A stretch of 40,544 bases of DNA from positions 1-40,544 of the forward strand of contig JAFALA010000084.1 in the NCBI GenBank assembly GCA_019234815.1, given 5' to 3'. A model generated the notes under the pieces. The model did not search any database. It had not been told where the DNA came from and saw only the letters and a list, made by a program, of their open reading frames with translations. The DNA comes from Burkholderiaceae bacterium. GTDB lineage: Bacteria; Pseudomonadota; Gammaproteobacteria; Burkholderiales; Burkholderiaceae_C. The stretch's first letter is position 1; each line of letters opens with the position of its first letter. The position numbers and the translations under genes are program-made. This document shows, piece after piece, positions 27,496 through 34,907 of this stretch.

Positions 27496-28512
27496 TCAGG
27501 GCAGGCTGTTGAGTGAACTCGACGCAAAGGCGCTGTCCCAGGCCGGGCTCATGTCGTCGATCATCAGCCAGAAATCCATCAGCTTGCGCATGAAGGCGGG
27601 CTGCGCGACATAGCGTGCCTTGCCCATCTCGGCGAGCGCAGCGATGTCGCGCGGGTCGTGGCTCTTGGCGGCGTCTGCCAGCACGCCTTCGTACATCAAC
27701 TGCGACACGTCGTTGAAATAACGCAGATTGGACGTGTCCTTCATGTAGTAGTGGTAGAGCACGTACATTTCGTTCAAGGTCGACTGCGTCTTGCGCGCCT
27801 GCTCGCTGGCGGTCGCAGCAGGTGTCTTGGATTTCCTGAACGCCTCGGGGTATTGCTTCATGTAGCCATCGAGGAAACGGCTGGCGTTTTGCTCCATGGC
27901 CTGGAACGCGAGATCGATGCTGCATTCATCGGGATTCTTCGCCGGACGGTGATCCGCGCTTTTCAACAATTCGCGCAACTGCGCCAGGATTTGATAGGGC
28001 GGGTAGTCGGGGGAATTCGCCGCGGGCACGGACTCGCCCATGCGAAGGCGCACCGAGGCTTCGTAAACGCGCCGCAGCATGTCGAGATCGCGCAGTCGTC
28101 GTGTGCGGGCAAACGTGGCAAGGTTGGACTGCTGGACTTCGTCCCAAAGTGCCACGTAGCTGGGTTTTTGCGAGGCGTCCAGGGCCTGTTCCAGGCTGGC
28201 GCCATGCTGGTCGGCAAGCGGGCCCTTTGAGTCGGCCAGGGCCTTGAGTGAGTTCAGTCGTGTCAGGTTGTCCGCCATGACGCTCGCGTTTTCGGCCTCC
28301 AAGCCGTGATGTGTGGAGTCGATCGCCAGCACCGGCACGCAATGGTCCAACGCCAGCTCCTTGGGACTCAAGGCCTGCGTCTGCGGCTGGGCCTGCACGG
28401 TCGCCACGCCCGTCAGGAGCCACGCAAAAGACCATGCGATACACCTTGCGCTCCAATTTAGTGACTGAATTGGCGCTGGATGTGTTGCTGGACGTGCGAT
28501 GGCGCTTGGCAT
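27496..28512 (-). CDS. Secreted protein of unknown function
   Basis: A 338-residue protein that I do not recognise. It has a long signal-like N-terminus: basic start, then SARCIAWSFAWLLTGVATVQ, cut near AQAQPQ. The mature protein is mainly helical and rich in Ala, Leu, Ser and Arg. One pair of Cys (DHCVP near the start of the mature chain and DECSI near residue 200) could form a disulfide. Aromatic-rich helical patches include EMYVLYHYYMKDT and MRKLMDFWLMIDDM. No repeats, catalytic motif or membrane span are visible. It is convergent with clpA and 96 bases downstream of the CLC gene on the same strand, so co-transcription with that gene is possible. Confidence 0.75.
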   Translation of the reverse strand: MPSAIARPATHPAPIQSLNWSARCIAWSFAWLLTGVATVQAQPQTQALSPKELALDHCVPVLAIDSTHHGLEAENASVMADNLTRLNSLKALADSKGPLADQHGASLEQALDASQKPSYVALWDEVQQSNLATFARTRRLRDLDMLRRVYEASVRLRMGESVPAANSPDYPPYQILAQLRELLKSADHRPAKNPDECSIDLAFQAMEQNASRFLDGYMKQYPEAFRKSKTPAATASEQARKTQSTLNEMYVLYHYYMKDTSNLRYFNDVSQLMYEGVLADAAKSHDPRDIAALAEMGKARYVAQPAFMRKLMDFWLMIDDMSPAWDSAFASSSLNSLP

Positions 28513-28608
28513 AGAACAACCTGATCCTTTGAATGATGCCGAACTGTATCGGACGTATGAGACAGATTCATGCCACGTTTTACCTCCCCTCGTGGCGAGG
28601 GCGCGTAT

Positions 28609-29943
28609 TCAGGGCTCTTGCCGCTCTTGGTTGGCTGAACGTGATTTGCGATACGCCGCCAGTTCGCTCAAGGTGATGCCTTCCGGCGCATGCCTGTGCT
28701 TGGCATGCCCGACACGCTGTGCGGAGTAAATGCCCGTATGGCCCGAGCACAGATAGCTCACCACGCAGGCCAGCGCGGCGTACAGGCCGACCTCGGCGCC
28801 AAACAGCTCCATCGCCATCAGAGTGCAGGCCAGGGGGGTATTGGCCGCGCCGGCGAAAACCGCCACAAACCCCATGCCGGCCAACAGGGAGACGGGCATG
28901 TGCAGCAGCGGTGCCAAGGCGTTGCCCAGGGTGGCGCCGATGTAGAACAGCGGTGTGACCTCGCCGCCCTTGAAGCCGCTGCCCAGCGAGGCGACGGTGA
29001 ACGCCAGCTTGGCTGCGAAGTCGTAGGGGGGCAGGGGTTGCGCAAAGGCTTCGACGATGATGGGAATGCCCAAGCCCAGGTAGCGATCCGCATGCAGGAA
29101 CCAGGCCGTGGCCGCAAGCATGGAGCCGCCCACCAAAGGGCGCAGCGGTGCATAGGCGATCGTCCGTTTGAACCAGGCGCCCAGGGCGTGCGTGAGGTCC
29201 GCGAAATACTTGCCGGCGAATCCGAATGCGATGCCGGCCAGCAGCATTGCGCACAGGTTCCAGGTCGACAATTGCGGCACGGCGCTGATCACATAACGGG
29301 TGTGATGCACGCCCCACATCAGGCCGACCTGGTCGGCACCCATGGCGGCGAGCAGGCAGGGAAACAGGGCTTCGTAGCGAATCCGACCGATGGCCAGCAC
29401 TTCAAGGCCGAACACGGCCCCCGCCAAGGGCGTGCCGAACACGGACGCAAATCCGGCGCTGATGCCCGCCATCAGCAGGATGCGCCGGTCTTCATGGCTG
29501 AGCTTGAGGTGGTGCGTGAGCTGGTCCGCCAGCGCTCCGCCCATCTGGACAGCAGTTCCCTCGCGCCCCACCGAGGCGCCGAACAGGTGCGAGATCACGG
29601 TGGCGCCCAGCACCAAAGGGGCCATGCGCAGCGGAACGATTTTCTTCGGGTCGTGAATTTCGTCGATCAGCAGGTTGTTGCCGGCCTCCACCTGCTGGCC
29701 AATGCGCAAATACAGCCACCCGACACAACATCCCGCAACAGGCAGAAAGGCCAGCAGCCAGCGGTGCGCCTCGCGCGTGGCGGTGGCCCAGTCGAGTGCA
29801 TACAGGAACAGGGCCGAAGCCGTGCCGGCCATCGCGGCCACCGCGCAGCTCAGCAAGATCCATTTGCCCAGGTAAGGCAGCAGGTTGAGCACCTCCGGAC
29901 GTGGCGCGCCTGGCGGGAGCTCGGGCGCGCGTGGGTCCATCAT
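28609..29943 (-). CDS. CLC-family antiporter, CLC-F (fluoride) type
   Basis: A 444-residue polytopic CLC protein. The gating Glu motif is GREGTAVQMGGAL. Where chloride CLCs have GSGIP with the selectivity Ser, this protein has EAGNNLLIDEIHDPKK, a pattern I associate with the CLC-F clade of fluoride/proton antiporters. Other CLC landmarks are GISAGFASVFGTPLAGAVFG and GSGFKGGEVTPLFYIGATLG. The start is an ATG pair at 29943/29940, overlapping the stop of the upstream phosphatase-fold gene, so the two are coupled. CLC-F proteins are often controlled by fluoride riboswitches; I see none here. The C-terminus (RKSRSANQERQEP) is hydrophilic with no CBS domains. Confidence 0.85.
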   Translation of the reverse strand: MMDPRAPELPPGAPRPEVLNLLPYLGKWILLSCAVAAMAGTASALFLYALDWATATREAHRWLLAFLPVAGCCVGWLYLRIGQQVEAGNNLLIDEIHDPKKIVPLRMAPLVLGATVISHLFGASVGREGTAVQMGGALADQLTHHLKLSHEDRRILLMAGISAGFASVFGTPLAGAVFGLEVLAIGRIRYEALFPCLLAAMGADQVGLMWGVHHTRYVISAVPQLSTWNLCAMLLAGIAFGFAGKYFADLTHALGAWFKRTIAYAPLRPLVGGSMLAATAWFLHADRYLGLGIPIIVEAFAQPLPPYDFAAKLAFTVASLGSGFKGGEVTPLFYIGATLGNALAPLLHMPVSLLAGMGFVAVFAGAANTPLACTLMAMELFGAEVGLYAALACVVSYLCSGHTGIYSAQRVGHAKHRHAPEGITLSELAAYRKSRSANQERQEP

Positions 29944-30593
29944 GGCTGCGCGCCGGGGCAGTTGGCGTCAAGCCGGGTCAGGCCTTGGTGATCCAACTGG
30001 AATTCAGCGGCGCCATGGGCATGCAGCTTGATGACGTAGATGCTGTCGAAGTCTTGTCCGTCCCAGGGCGGCACGGCGTCGGCATCGCCGTGGTTCTGCG
30101 CCATCACGCGGCGCGCCAGTTGCACCAGCAGGCTGTGCTCCCATGCGACCACTTGCACCTGGCCCTCATGCGAGGCTTGTTGAAGCTCGGACTGCAGGGC
30201 GTCGAGTTCGTCCAGGCCCCAGCGCGTGTTGACGGGGAGGCCCAACTGGATGGCGGTCGGCTCTATCGTGGCCAGCGGGCGGATGTAGTTGTAAGGCACA
30301 CCCTGATCGCGTTTCGGGATGCCCGGATTGGGCGCGTACAGCGCCGCGGGCTGACCGAATTTGCTCATCAGCACGGCCGGCAGCGCCAGCGAGCGGTTCA
30401 AGCCGGTACAGCTGAGCTGCCCCAGCCCGGCGCTCGGCTTTTCGCCATGGCGAATCAAGACCAGCGTGGTGTCGGCCTTGGCGCAGGAGGCTGCCGTGAG
30501 CACGCACATGCCAAGAAATGCGACCCAAGGTTTGATGAGCATCCCGATCGTCATTCGGGCGATGGGGGCTGGGCGCGAGAATGGAGTCGGCAT
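29940..30593 (-). CDS. Secreted histidine-phosphatase-superfamily protein
   Basis: About 217 residues with a signal segment (PWVAFLGMCVLTAASCAKA). The superfamily hallmark LVLIRHGEKP follows at the start of the mature protein, where the catalytic His is phosphorylated. A later QVVAWEHSLLVQLARRVM supplies the second His region. The length suits a compact branch-1 phosphatase. Exact start is uncertain: the ATG at 30593 is chosen, but ATGs at 30554 and 30542 would begin nearer the hydrophobic segment, and none has a strong ribosome site. It overlaps the CLC gene by four bases (ATGA). The substrate is unknown, and why it is paired with an ion antiporter is unclear. It lies downstream of a strong inverted repeat (30688-30748). 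Confidence 0.8.
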   Translation of the reverse strand: MPTPFSRPAPIARMTIGMLIKPWVAFLGMCVLTAASCAKADTTLVLIRHGEKPSAGLGQLSCTGLNRSLALPAVLMSKFGQPAALYAPNPGIPKRDQGVPYNYIRPLATIEPTAIQLGLPVNTRWGLDELDALQSELQQASHEGQVQVVAWEHSLLVQLARRVMAQNHGDADAVPPWDGQDFDSIYVIKLHAHGAAEFQLDHQGLTRLDANCPGAQP

Positions 30594-30687
30594 GGGAAGC
30601 GTGCTTTTGCGGGTGGAGTCCAATTCTAGGTGTGACGCGTCCGGGCGCGGCCCTGGGCATGCGTGATCCAGGAAGGTGAGATGGCCG

Positions 30688-30748
30688 GGCTTGGGTGGAA
30701 ATCCGCACGAATGCGGTGATGCCCGTGTGGATTTTCGCCCGCCAAGCC
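30688..30748. repeat. Long imperfect inverted repeat (stem-loop)
   Basis: Within the 299-base divergent gap between the phosphatase-fold gene and the next gene, GGCTTGG (30688-30694) pairs with CCAAGCC (30742-30748). Inside it AAATCCGCACG (30699-30709) pairs with CGTGTGGATTT (30724-30734) over 11 bases with one G-T pair and a 14-base loop. There is no T tract. It could be a small-RNA element, a regulator-binding palindrome or a relic. Nothing else is evident in this gap. Confidence 0.6.
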
Positions 30749-30892
30749 GTCGAGGCGATCCACTTCAAAGCCGATGCTCACGGGAGAAGTCGCCTGGGTC
30801 TCGGTACTAACCCGTGGCGTGCCAGGGCAGGCCCCTGACTTGCTATATGCAGGCATTCCGCCCGGTCAGGGTGGCGGGCCGCAGGCCCGAAC

Positions 30893-31441
30893 ATGTATCG
30901 ACAAGCCCTGGAGTGCCTCGTGGATGCCATGTCCGATGTTTCTTCCGTATTCGAGACCCTGTCCCTGGATCGCTGGCTGCGCCAGGTCCGACTGCCGTTC
31001 TGGACGCCGCGTGAAGTCCGGCGCTTGCGCCTGGGGCAGTGCTTGACGCTGGTTGACTACTGTGGACCGGGCCTGGTCCAGGGGCTGAACGGCCGCGCCC
31101 AGGTGCTCGTGACGCGTGAAGAGCAGGGCTTTCGCATGGAAAGCCTCTGGACCCTGAAACCCTGTCGCGTCGACGCCGAGTTCAAGCCCTTGTGGGGCGA
31201 ATGCACGTTTGGCCTGGCGCCGCCACGGCGCCTGCAGCTGTGGTGTGATTCGGCGCAGGAAGCTGCCCGCGCACAAGCCGGGTTTCGAGTCGCCAGCCTG
31301 GTGCTGCGGCGCTCGGCCTGGCTGGCGCACCTGGCCCAGTCGCAGGGCCATGAACATTCAGCCCGCTTGACGCATCCGGCCTTATTCCTGTCCCGGGCCT
31401 TGCGAGGGGAAAACGGCGGTTTCTTGCCGACGCCTCGGTAG
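30893..31441 (+). CDS. Protein of unknown function (182 residues)
   Basis: I do not recognise this protein. It is soluble and basic, rich in Leu, Arg and Ala, with no signal or membrane span. It contains WLRQVRLPFWTPREVRRLRL near the N-terminus and LTLVDYCGPGLVQGL after it. The body alternates short beta-like stretches (AQVLVTREEQGFRMESLW) with a helical C-terminal third. Codon use is typical of the region, which supports a real gene. The ATG at 30893 lacks a ribosome site; ATG at 30929 (MSDVSSVFETL) is an alternative. It ends 9 bases before the DUF2946 gene, so the two may be transcribed together, although a TAGAAT box between them suggests a separate start. Confidence 0.6.
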   Translation: MYRQALECLVDAMSDVSSVFETLSLDRWLRQVRLPFWTPREVRRLRLGQCLTLVDYCGPGLVQGLNGRAQVLVTREEQGFRMESLWTLKPCRVDAEFKPLWGECTFGLAPPRRLQLWCDSAQEAARAQAGFRVASLVLRRSAWLAHLAQSQGHEHSARLTHPALFLSRALRGENGGFLPTPR

Positions 31442-31444
31442 AAT
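31439..31444 (+). promoter_or_regulatory. Probable -10 box at the DUF2946 gene
   Basis: TAGAAT is six bases before the ATG at 31451, the same spacing as at clpS. No ribosome site lies between. A leaderless transcript for the DUF2946 gene is suggested. Confidence 0.4.
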
Positions 31445-31450
31445 TGCGGT

Positions 31451-31837
31451 ATGCGCGCGCAAACCCGTCGACAACTCACGAGCGTCCTGGTCGTCCTGGC
31501 CATGGTGCTGGCTGGGTTTGCATCGGTGGCGCATCGTTTCGCGCCGCTGTCTTCGGCCAGCGAAAGCTGGCTCCTGTCGATCTGCTCCGAATCGAATTCG
31601 GCCGCGGCACCCAAGCCTATGGATCAGGCGCCTGGCCAGGCGCATGCGCACGATTGCGCCGCATGCGTCCTGGGCAGCATTGATTTTGCGTTGCCGCTGC
31701 CGACCGCGCTTCTGGCGTGGGCGCCCGATTCGAGGCAGGCTGGATCTCTTGCCGGTTTCGATGTCCTGCAGGCCTTGGCGCCGCTGTGGCAGCCTTCGCG
31801 CTCGCGCGCACCTCCTTCATCCGTGATTTCGATTTGA
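31451..31837 (+). CDS. DUF2946-type secreted or membrane protein
   Basis: A 128-residue protein with an N-terminal hydrophobic segment (LTSVLVVLAMVLAGFASVAH). The pattern is typical of DUF2946: one Cys in LLSICSESN, then a Pro/Ala/Gln linker with HAHDCAACVLG, in which H-x-H-x-C-x2-C looks like a metal or thiol site, then a hydrophobic C-terminal half. Members often lie beside copper-handling and TonB genes, but the function is unknown. It overlaps or abuts the barrel gene: its TGA ends at 31837 and the barrel frame is open there. With the barrel and the TlpA gene it forms a likely three-gene cluster. Confidence 0.75.
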   Translation: MRAQTRRQLTSVLVVLAMVLAGFASVAHRFAPLSSASESWLLSICSESNSAAAPKPMDQAPGQAHAHDCAACVLGSIDFALPLPTALLAWAPDSRQAGSLAGFDVLQALAPLWQPSRSRAPPSSVISI

Positions 31838-31911
31838 TGCTGCGCCGCGCGCCGCTGGGTGCGTGGCTTCTCTCAATTCGTGGCTTGCATGAGCGAGCCC
31901 GAAAGCACGTG

Positions 31912-32946
31912 ATGAAACTGATTTCTCAATTGACATGGGCTTCGACATCGATGGTGACGGCACAAACGGCATGGGCCTGCGCCACCTGCGGCTGCGCTTT
32001 GTCTTCCGAGGCCGCCATGGGCTATTCCACCGGCCCGGGATGGTTGCTGAGCGCCGAGTTCGATTACCTCAACCAGGACCAGTTGCGGCACGGGAGTGGT
32101 CCTATCTCCCAGGCCCAGGTGGCTGCGCTCAATCCTGCCGCCAACCAGGAGGTTGAAAACGACACCATCAACCGTTACACGACGCTTGGGGCGGCGTACT
32201 CGCCCAATTCGAGCTGGAATTTCAGGGTGCTGCTGCCCTACATCGACCGCAGCCACAGCACCTACGGCGGGGCCAGCAATCCCCTCACGCCGGAACAGCT
32301 CAGCAACGCCAACGTGACGGGCCTGGGCGACATCAAGCTGATCAGCAGCTACCAGGGCTTCCTGCCGACCCGCAACCTGGGCCTGCAATTGGGCTTCAAG
32401 CTGCCCACGGGCCACTATGGGGGGCCGAATGCCAGCGGCACGGGCATCGTCGGCAGCAATCCAGTGTCTTTCGACAACCATGGCAACAGCGCCGGGCAGT
32501 TGCTTGACACCAGCCTGCAGGCCGGCAACGGCAGCACGGACGTGATCCTGGGCGCCTACTACTTCCAGGCCGTCAGCCAGGATTTCGATGCTTTCGTCAA
32601 CGGGCAGTTCCAGACCTCCATTGCGCAAAAGCTGAACCAGCCGGGCGCCGATTTCCGCCCCGGCAATTCAGCCAACGTGAGTCTGGGCCTGCGCTACGAG
32701 GCCGATCCTCATTTCGTGCCGCAGCTGCAACTGAACCTGACGCACAAGACCGCGGACCAGGGCGCGTTGGCCGATATGGCCGATACGGCGGGCACGGTTG
32801 CCTATCTCAGTCCGGGGCTGACGGCCAGTGTGACGCACAACACGCATGTCTACGCCTTCGTGCAACTGCCCATTCACAGCCAGTTGCAGGGCTATCAGCT
32901 GTTCCCGCACTGGACAGCAACAGTCGGTGTGACGGTGGGGTTCTGA
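31912..32946 (+). CDS. Outer-membrane barrel with N-terminal Cys cluster
   Basis: A 344-residue protein with a weak signal sequence (MKLISQLTWASTSMVTAQTA) cut before CATCGCALSS, which puts three Cys in C-x2-C-x-C at the mature N-terminus. The rest is a series of amphipathic beta strands: SAEFDYLNQDQLR, WNFRVLLPYIDRS, LGLQLGFKLPTGHYG, DVILGAYYFQAVS, TVGVTVGF. It closes with Phe, as outer-membrane barrels do. LKLPTG-type strands are seen in the phenol-pathway (MetA) and similar transporter barrels. The start is uncertain; an ATG at 31837 that overlaps the DUF2946 stop would add 25 residues. Its TlpA neighbour starts one base after its stop. The Cys cluster suggests a metal or disulfide function; that is inference. 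Confidence 0.7.
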   Translation: MKLISQLTWASTSMVTAQTAWACATCGCALSSEAAMGYSTGPGWLLSAEFDYLNQDQLRHGSGPISQAQVAALNPAANQEVENDTINRYTTLGAAYSPNSSWNFRVLLPYIDRSHSTYGGASNPLTPEQLSNANVTGLGDIKLISSYQGFLPTRNLGLQLGFKLPTGHYGGPNASGTGIVGSNPVSFDNHGNSAGQLLDTSLQAGNGSTDVILGAYYFQAVSQDFDAFVNGQFQTSIAQKLNQPGADFRPGNSANVSLGLRYEADPHFVPQLQLNLTHKTADQGALADMADTAGTVAYLSPGLTASVTHNTHVYAFVQLPIHSQLQGYQLFPHWTATVGVTVGF

Positions 32947-32947
32947 C

Positions 32948-33487
32948 ATGACGCACGGCGCTGTATCGCGTCGCCGCTGGCTGCTGCAGGCCGGCAGCGG
33001 TATGGCGTTGGCCGCCGGGGCGCGCTGGAGCCAGGCGGGGGCAGGCCGGCTCCAACTGGGGCAAGCTGCGCCTCCGCTGGTGCTGCACACCCTGGACGGG
33101 CGCAGCATCGCCACGCACGACCTGCTCGGCAAGATCGCCGTGGTGACATTCTGGGCCACCTGGTGCCCCCATTGCGTCGAAGAGCTGCCCCTGTTGTCCA
33201 GGTATGCGGCTCAGCACGCGGCTCAAGGTCTGGAGGTGCTGGCCTTCAGCCTGGACAGCCCGGACGATCTACCCGAAGTGCGGCGGCGCTCGGCGCCGCT
33301 GAGCTTTCCCACGGGGCTGCTGGGCAGCGCCTGGGCCGGCGGCTACGGACGCATCTGGCGCCTGCCCGTCAGCTTCGTGATCGACCGTGCCGGCCGCCTG
33401 GTCGACAACGGCTGGGACGACAAGCAGCCGGTCTGGACGTCGGAGCGGCTCAAGCGCGTGCTGGATCCCTTGCTGCAGACCTCGTGA
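32948..33487 (+). CDS. TlpA-like thioredoxin-fold protein with Tat-type signal
   Basis: A 179-residue periplasmic thioredoxin of the TlpA/ResA type. The N-terminus SRRRWLLQAGSGMALAAGA resembles a twin-arginine signal. The active site is CPHC in FWATWCPHCVEELPLL. A cis-Pro is in RLPVSFVIDRAG and a TlpA-type insertion (SLDSPDDLPEVRRR) follows the active site. TlpA proteins reduce disulfides or hold copper ligands during cytochrome and oxidase maturation. It starts one base after the barrel gene, so is co-translated, and the barrel has three Cys near its N-terminus that could be its target. Tat export of such a small thioredoxin is unusual and needs the signal to be confirmed. Confidence 0.85.
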   Translation: MTHGAVSRRRWLLQAGSGMALAAGARWSQAGAGRLQLGQAAPPLVLHTLDGRSIATHDLLGKIAVVTFWATWCPHCVEELPLLSRYAAQHAAQGLEVLAFSLDSPDDLPEVRRRSAPLSFPTGLLGSAWAGGYGRIWRLPVSFVIDRAGRLVDNGWDDKQPVWTSERLKRVLDPLLQTS

Positions 33488-33541
33488 GGGTCTGCATGAA
33501 GGTCTGCAATAGTACGTAAGGCCGTTCGAGGGACTTGGGTC

Positions 33542-33547
33542 GATAAT
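33542..33547 (+). promoter_or_regulatory. Possible -10 box of the thiolase gene
   Basis: GATAAT (5 of 6 to TATAAT) lies in the 152-base gap between tlpA and the thiolase gene, 93 bases before its ATG. No clear -35 is seen, and the remaining leader has a GAGGAG ribosome site but no recognised structure. Confidence 0.3.
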
Positions 33548-33639
33548 TCCGTCTGGACGGGGCGGCATGTGCCGCCGTGTGGGCAAATGCAAACTTGGGT
33601 GCCTGGTGCGCAAGCCGGGTGCCCGCGAGGAGTTGATTC

Positions 33640-34824
33640 ATGAGCAAGCGTGACGTGGTTGTTTTGGGTGCCGCACGGTCGGCCATCGGTACGTTCGGCG
33701 GCAGTCTGGTCGATATCGAGCCCAGCGAACTGGCCGGGACGGTGATGAAGGAAGCCGTGGTCCGCTCCGGTGTGGACCCCAAGGCCATCAACTATGTGAC
33801 CGTGGGCAACACCATTCCGACCGAAAGCCGCTTCGCCTACGTGGCGCGCGTGGCCTCCATCCAGGCCGGCCTGTCCAGCGACTCGGTGGCCATGGCCGTG
33901 AACCGCCTGTGCTCGTCGGGCCTGCAAGCCATCGTGACCTCGGCGCAGAACATCCTGCTGGGCGATGCCGACTATGGCATCGGCGGCGGCGTTGAAGTGA
34001 TGAGCCGCAGCGGTTATTTGTCGGCGGCCATGCGCAACGGCGCGCGCATGGGCGACACCAAGTTCATCGACATGATGGTGGCCACATTGACCGACCCCTT
34101 CGGAGTCGGCCACATGGGCATCACCGCCGAGAACCTGGTCGCCAAGTGGGGCATCAGCCGCGAGGAGCAGGATACCTTGGCCGCCAACTCGCACGCCAAG
34201 GCCGCGGCGGCAATTGCCGAGGGCCGCTTCAAGTCCCAGATCGTCCCCATCGTGCGCCAGACCCGCAAGGGTGAAGTCGTCTTTGATACCGACGAGCATG
34301 TGAAGCCCGGCACCACGGTGGAAAGCCTGGCCAAGCTCAAGCCCGCCTTCAAGAAGGACGGCTCGGTGACGGCCGGCAATGCGTCCGGCATCAACGACGG
34401 CGCGGCCTTCTTTGTGCTGGCCGATGCCGCTGTGGCGGCTGCTGCAGGCCATAAGCCCATGGCGCGGCTGGTGTCGTACGCGGTGGCCGGCGTGCCCAAT
34501 GAGATCATGGGCGAGGGTCCGATCCCCGCGACCAAGCTGGCGCTGAAGAAGGCGGGCCTCACCCTGGACCAGATCGACGTGATCGAGAGCAACGAAGCCT
34601 TTGCCGCGCAAGCGATCGCGGTCGCGCGCGGCTTAGAGCTCGACATGAGCAAGGTCAATGTCAACGGCGGTGCGATTGCGTTGGGCCACCCGATCGGCTG
34701 CTCGGGCGCTTTCCTGGCCACCAAGGCGATCTACGAGCTGCAGCGCACCGGCAGCCGCTATGCCCTGGTGACGATGTGCATTGGCGGCGGCCAGGGCATT
34801 GCAACGATCTTCGAGCGTTTGTGA
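33640..34824 (+). CDS. Acetyl-CoA acyltransferase (beta-ketothiolase, BktB-like)
   Basis: A 394-residue thiolase. The nucleophilic Cys91 is in NRLCSSGLQAI. The other catalytic groups are His in NEAFAAQ and GHPIGCSGA, and the second Cys in MCIGGGQG. It looks most like BktB-type broad-specificity ketothiolases (RSAIGTFGGSLVD opening, GGGVEVMSRSGYL, TAENLVAKWGISREEQD), which work in polyhydroxyalkanoate synthesis or fatty-acid breakdown; the direction is not visible. GAGGAG precedes the ATG. It stands alone with a terminator just after. No phaB or phaC is near, so a degradative role with the SDR at 4336 is equally possible, although the two are 29 kb apart. Confidence 0.92.
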   Translation: MSKRDVVVLGAARSAIGTFGGSLVDIEPSELAGTVMKEAVVRSGVDPKAINYVTVGNTIPTESRFAYVARVASIQAGLSSDSVAMAVNRLCSSGLQAIVTSAQNILLGDADYGIGGGVEVMSRSGYLSAAMRNGARMGDTKFIDMMVATLTDPFGVGHMGITAENLVAKWGISREEQDTLAANSHAKAAAAIAEGRFKSQIVPIVRQTRKGEVVFDTDEHVKPGTTVESLAKLKPAFKKDGSVTAGNASGINDGAAFFVLADAAVAAAAGHKPMARLVSYAVAGVPNEIMGEGPIPATKLALKKAGLTLDQIDVIESNEAFAAQAIAVARGLELDMSKVNVNGGAIALGHPIGCSGAFLATKAIYELQRTGSRYALVTMCIGGGQGIATIFERL

Positions 34825-34866
34825 GTTCGAGGTCCGGTCTTTGGATCGGATCCGGCGTCACGCAGG

Positions 34867-34900
34867 CCTCGCCAGGCCCCTGGGTCCGGCGGGGTTTTTT
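34867..34900 (+). terminator. Rho-independent terminator of the thiolase gene
   Basis: CCTCGCC (34867-34873) pairs with GGCGGGG (34888-34894) with one G-T pair, then six T. It lies 43 bases after the stop, just before the end of the convergent copper-chaperone gene. Confidence 0.8.
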
Positions 34901-34907
34901 ACAGGCT

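Noticed and set aside
30594..30892. Fluoride riboswitch upstream of the CLC-F pair
   Set aside because: I looked on the minus strand for the conserved GATGG and CTGATG...CTCC blocks in order and did not find them; the strong stem-loop there has a different form.
33488..33639. LiuR-like operator before the thiolase gene
   Set aside because: Only a half-site (TACGTAAG) is present, without the paired ACGT spacing seen at 5113.
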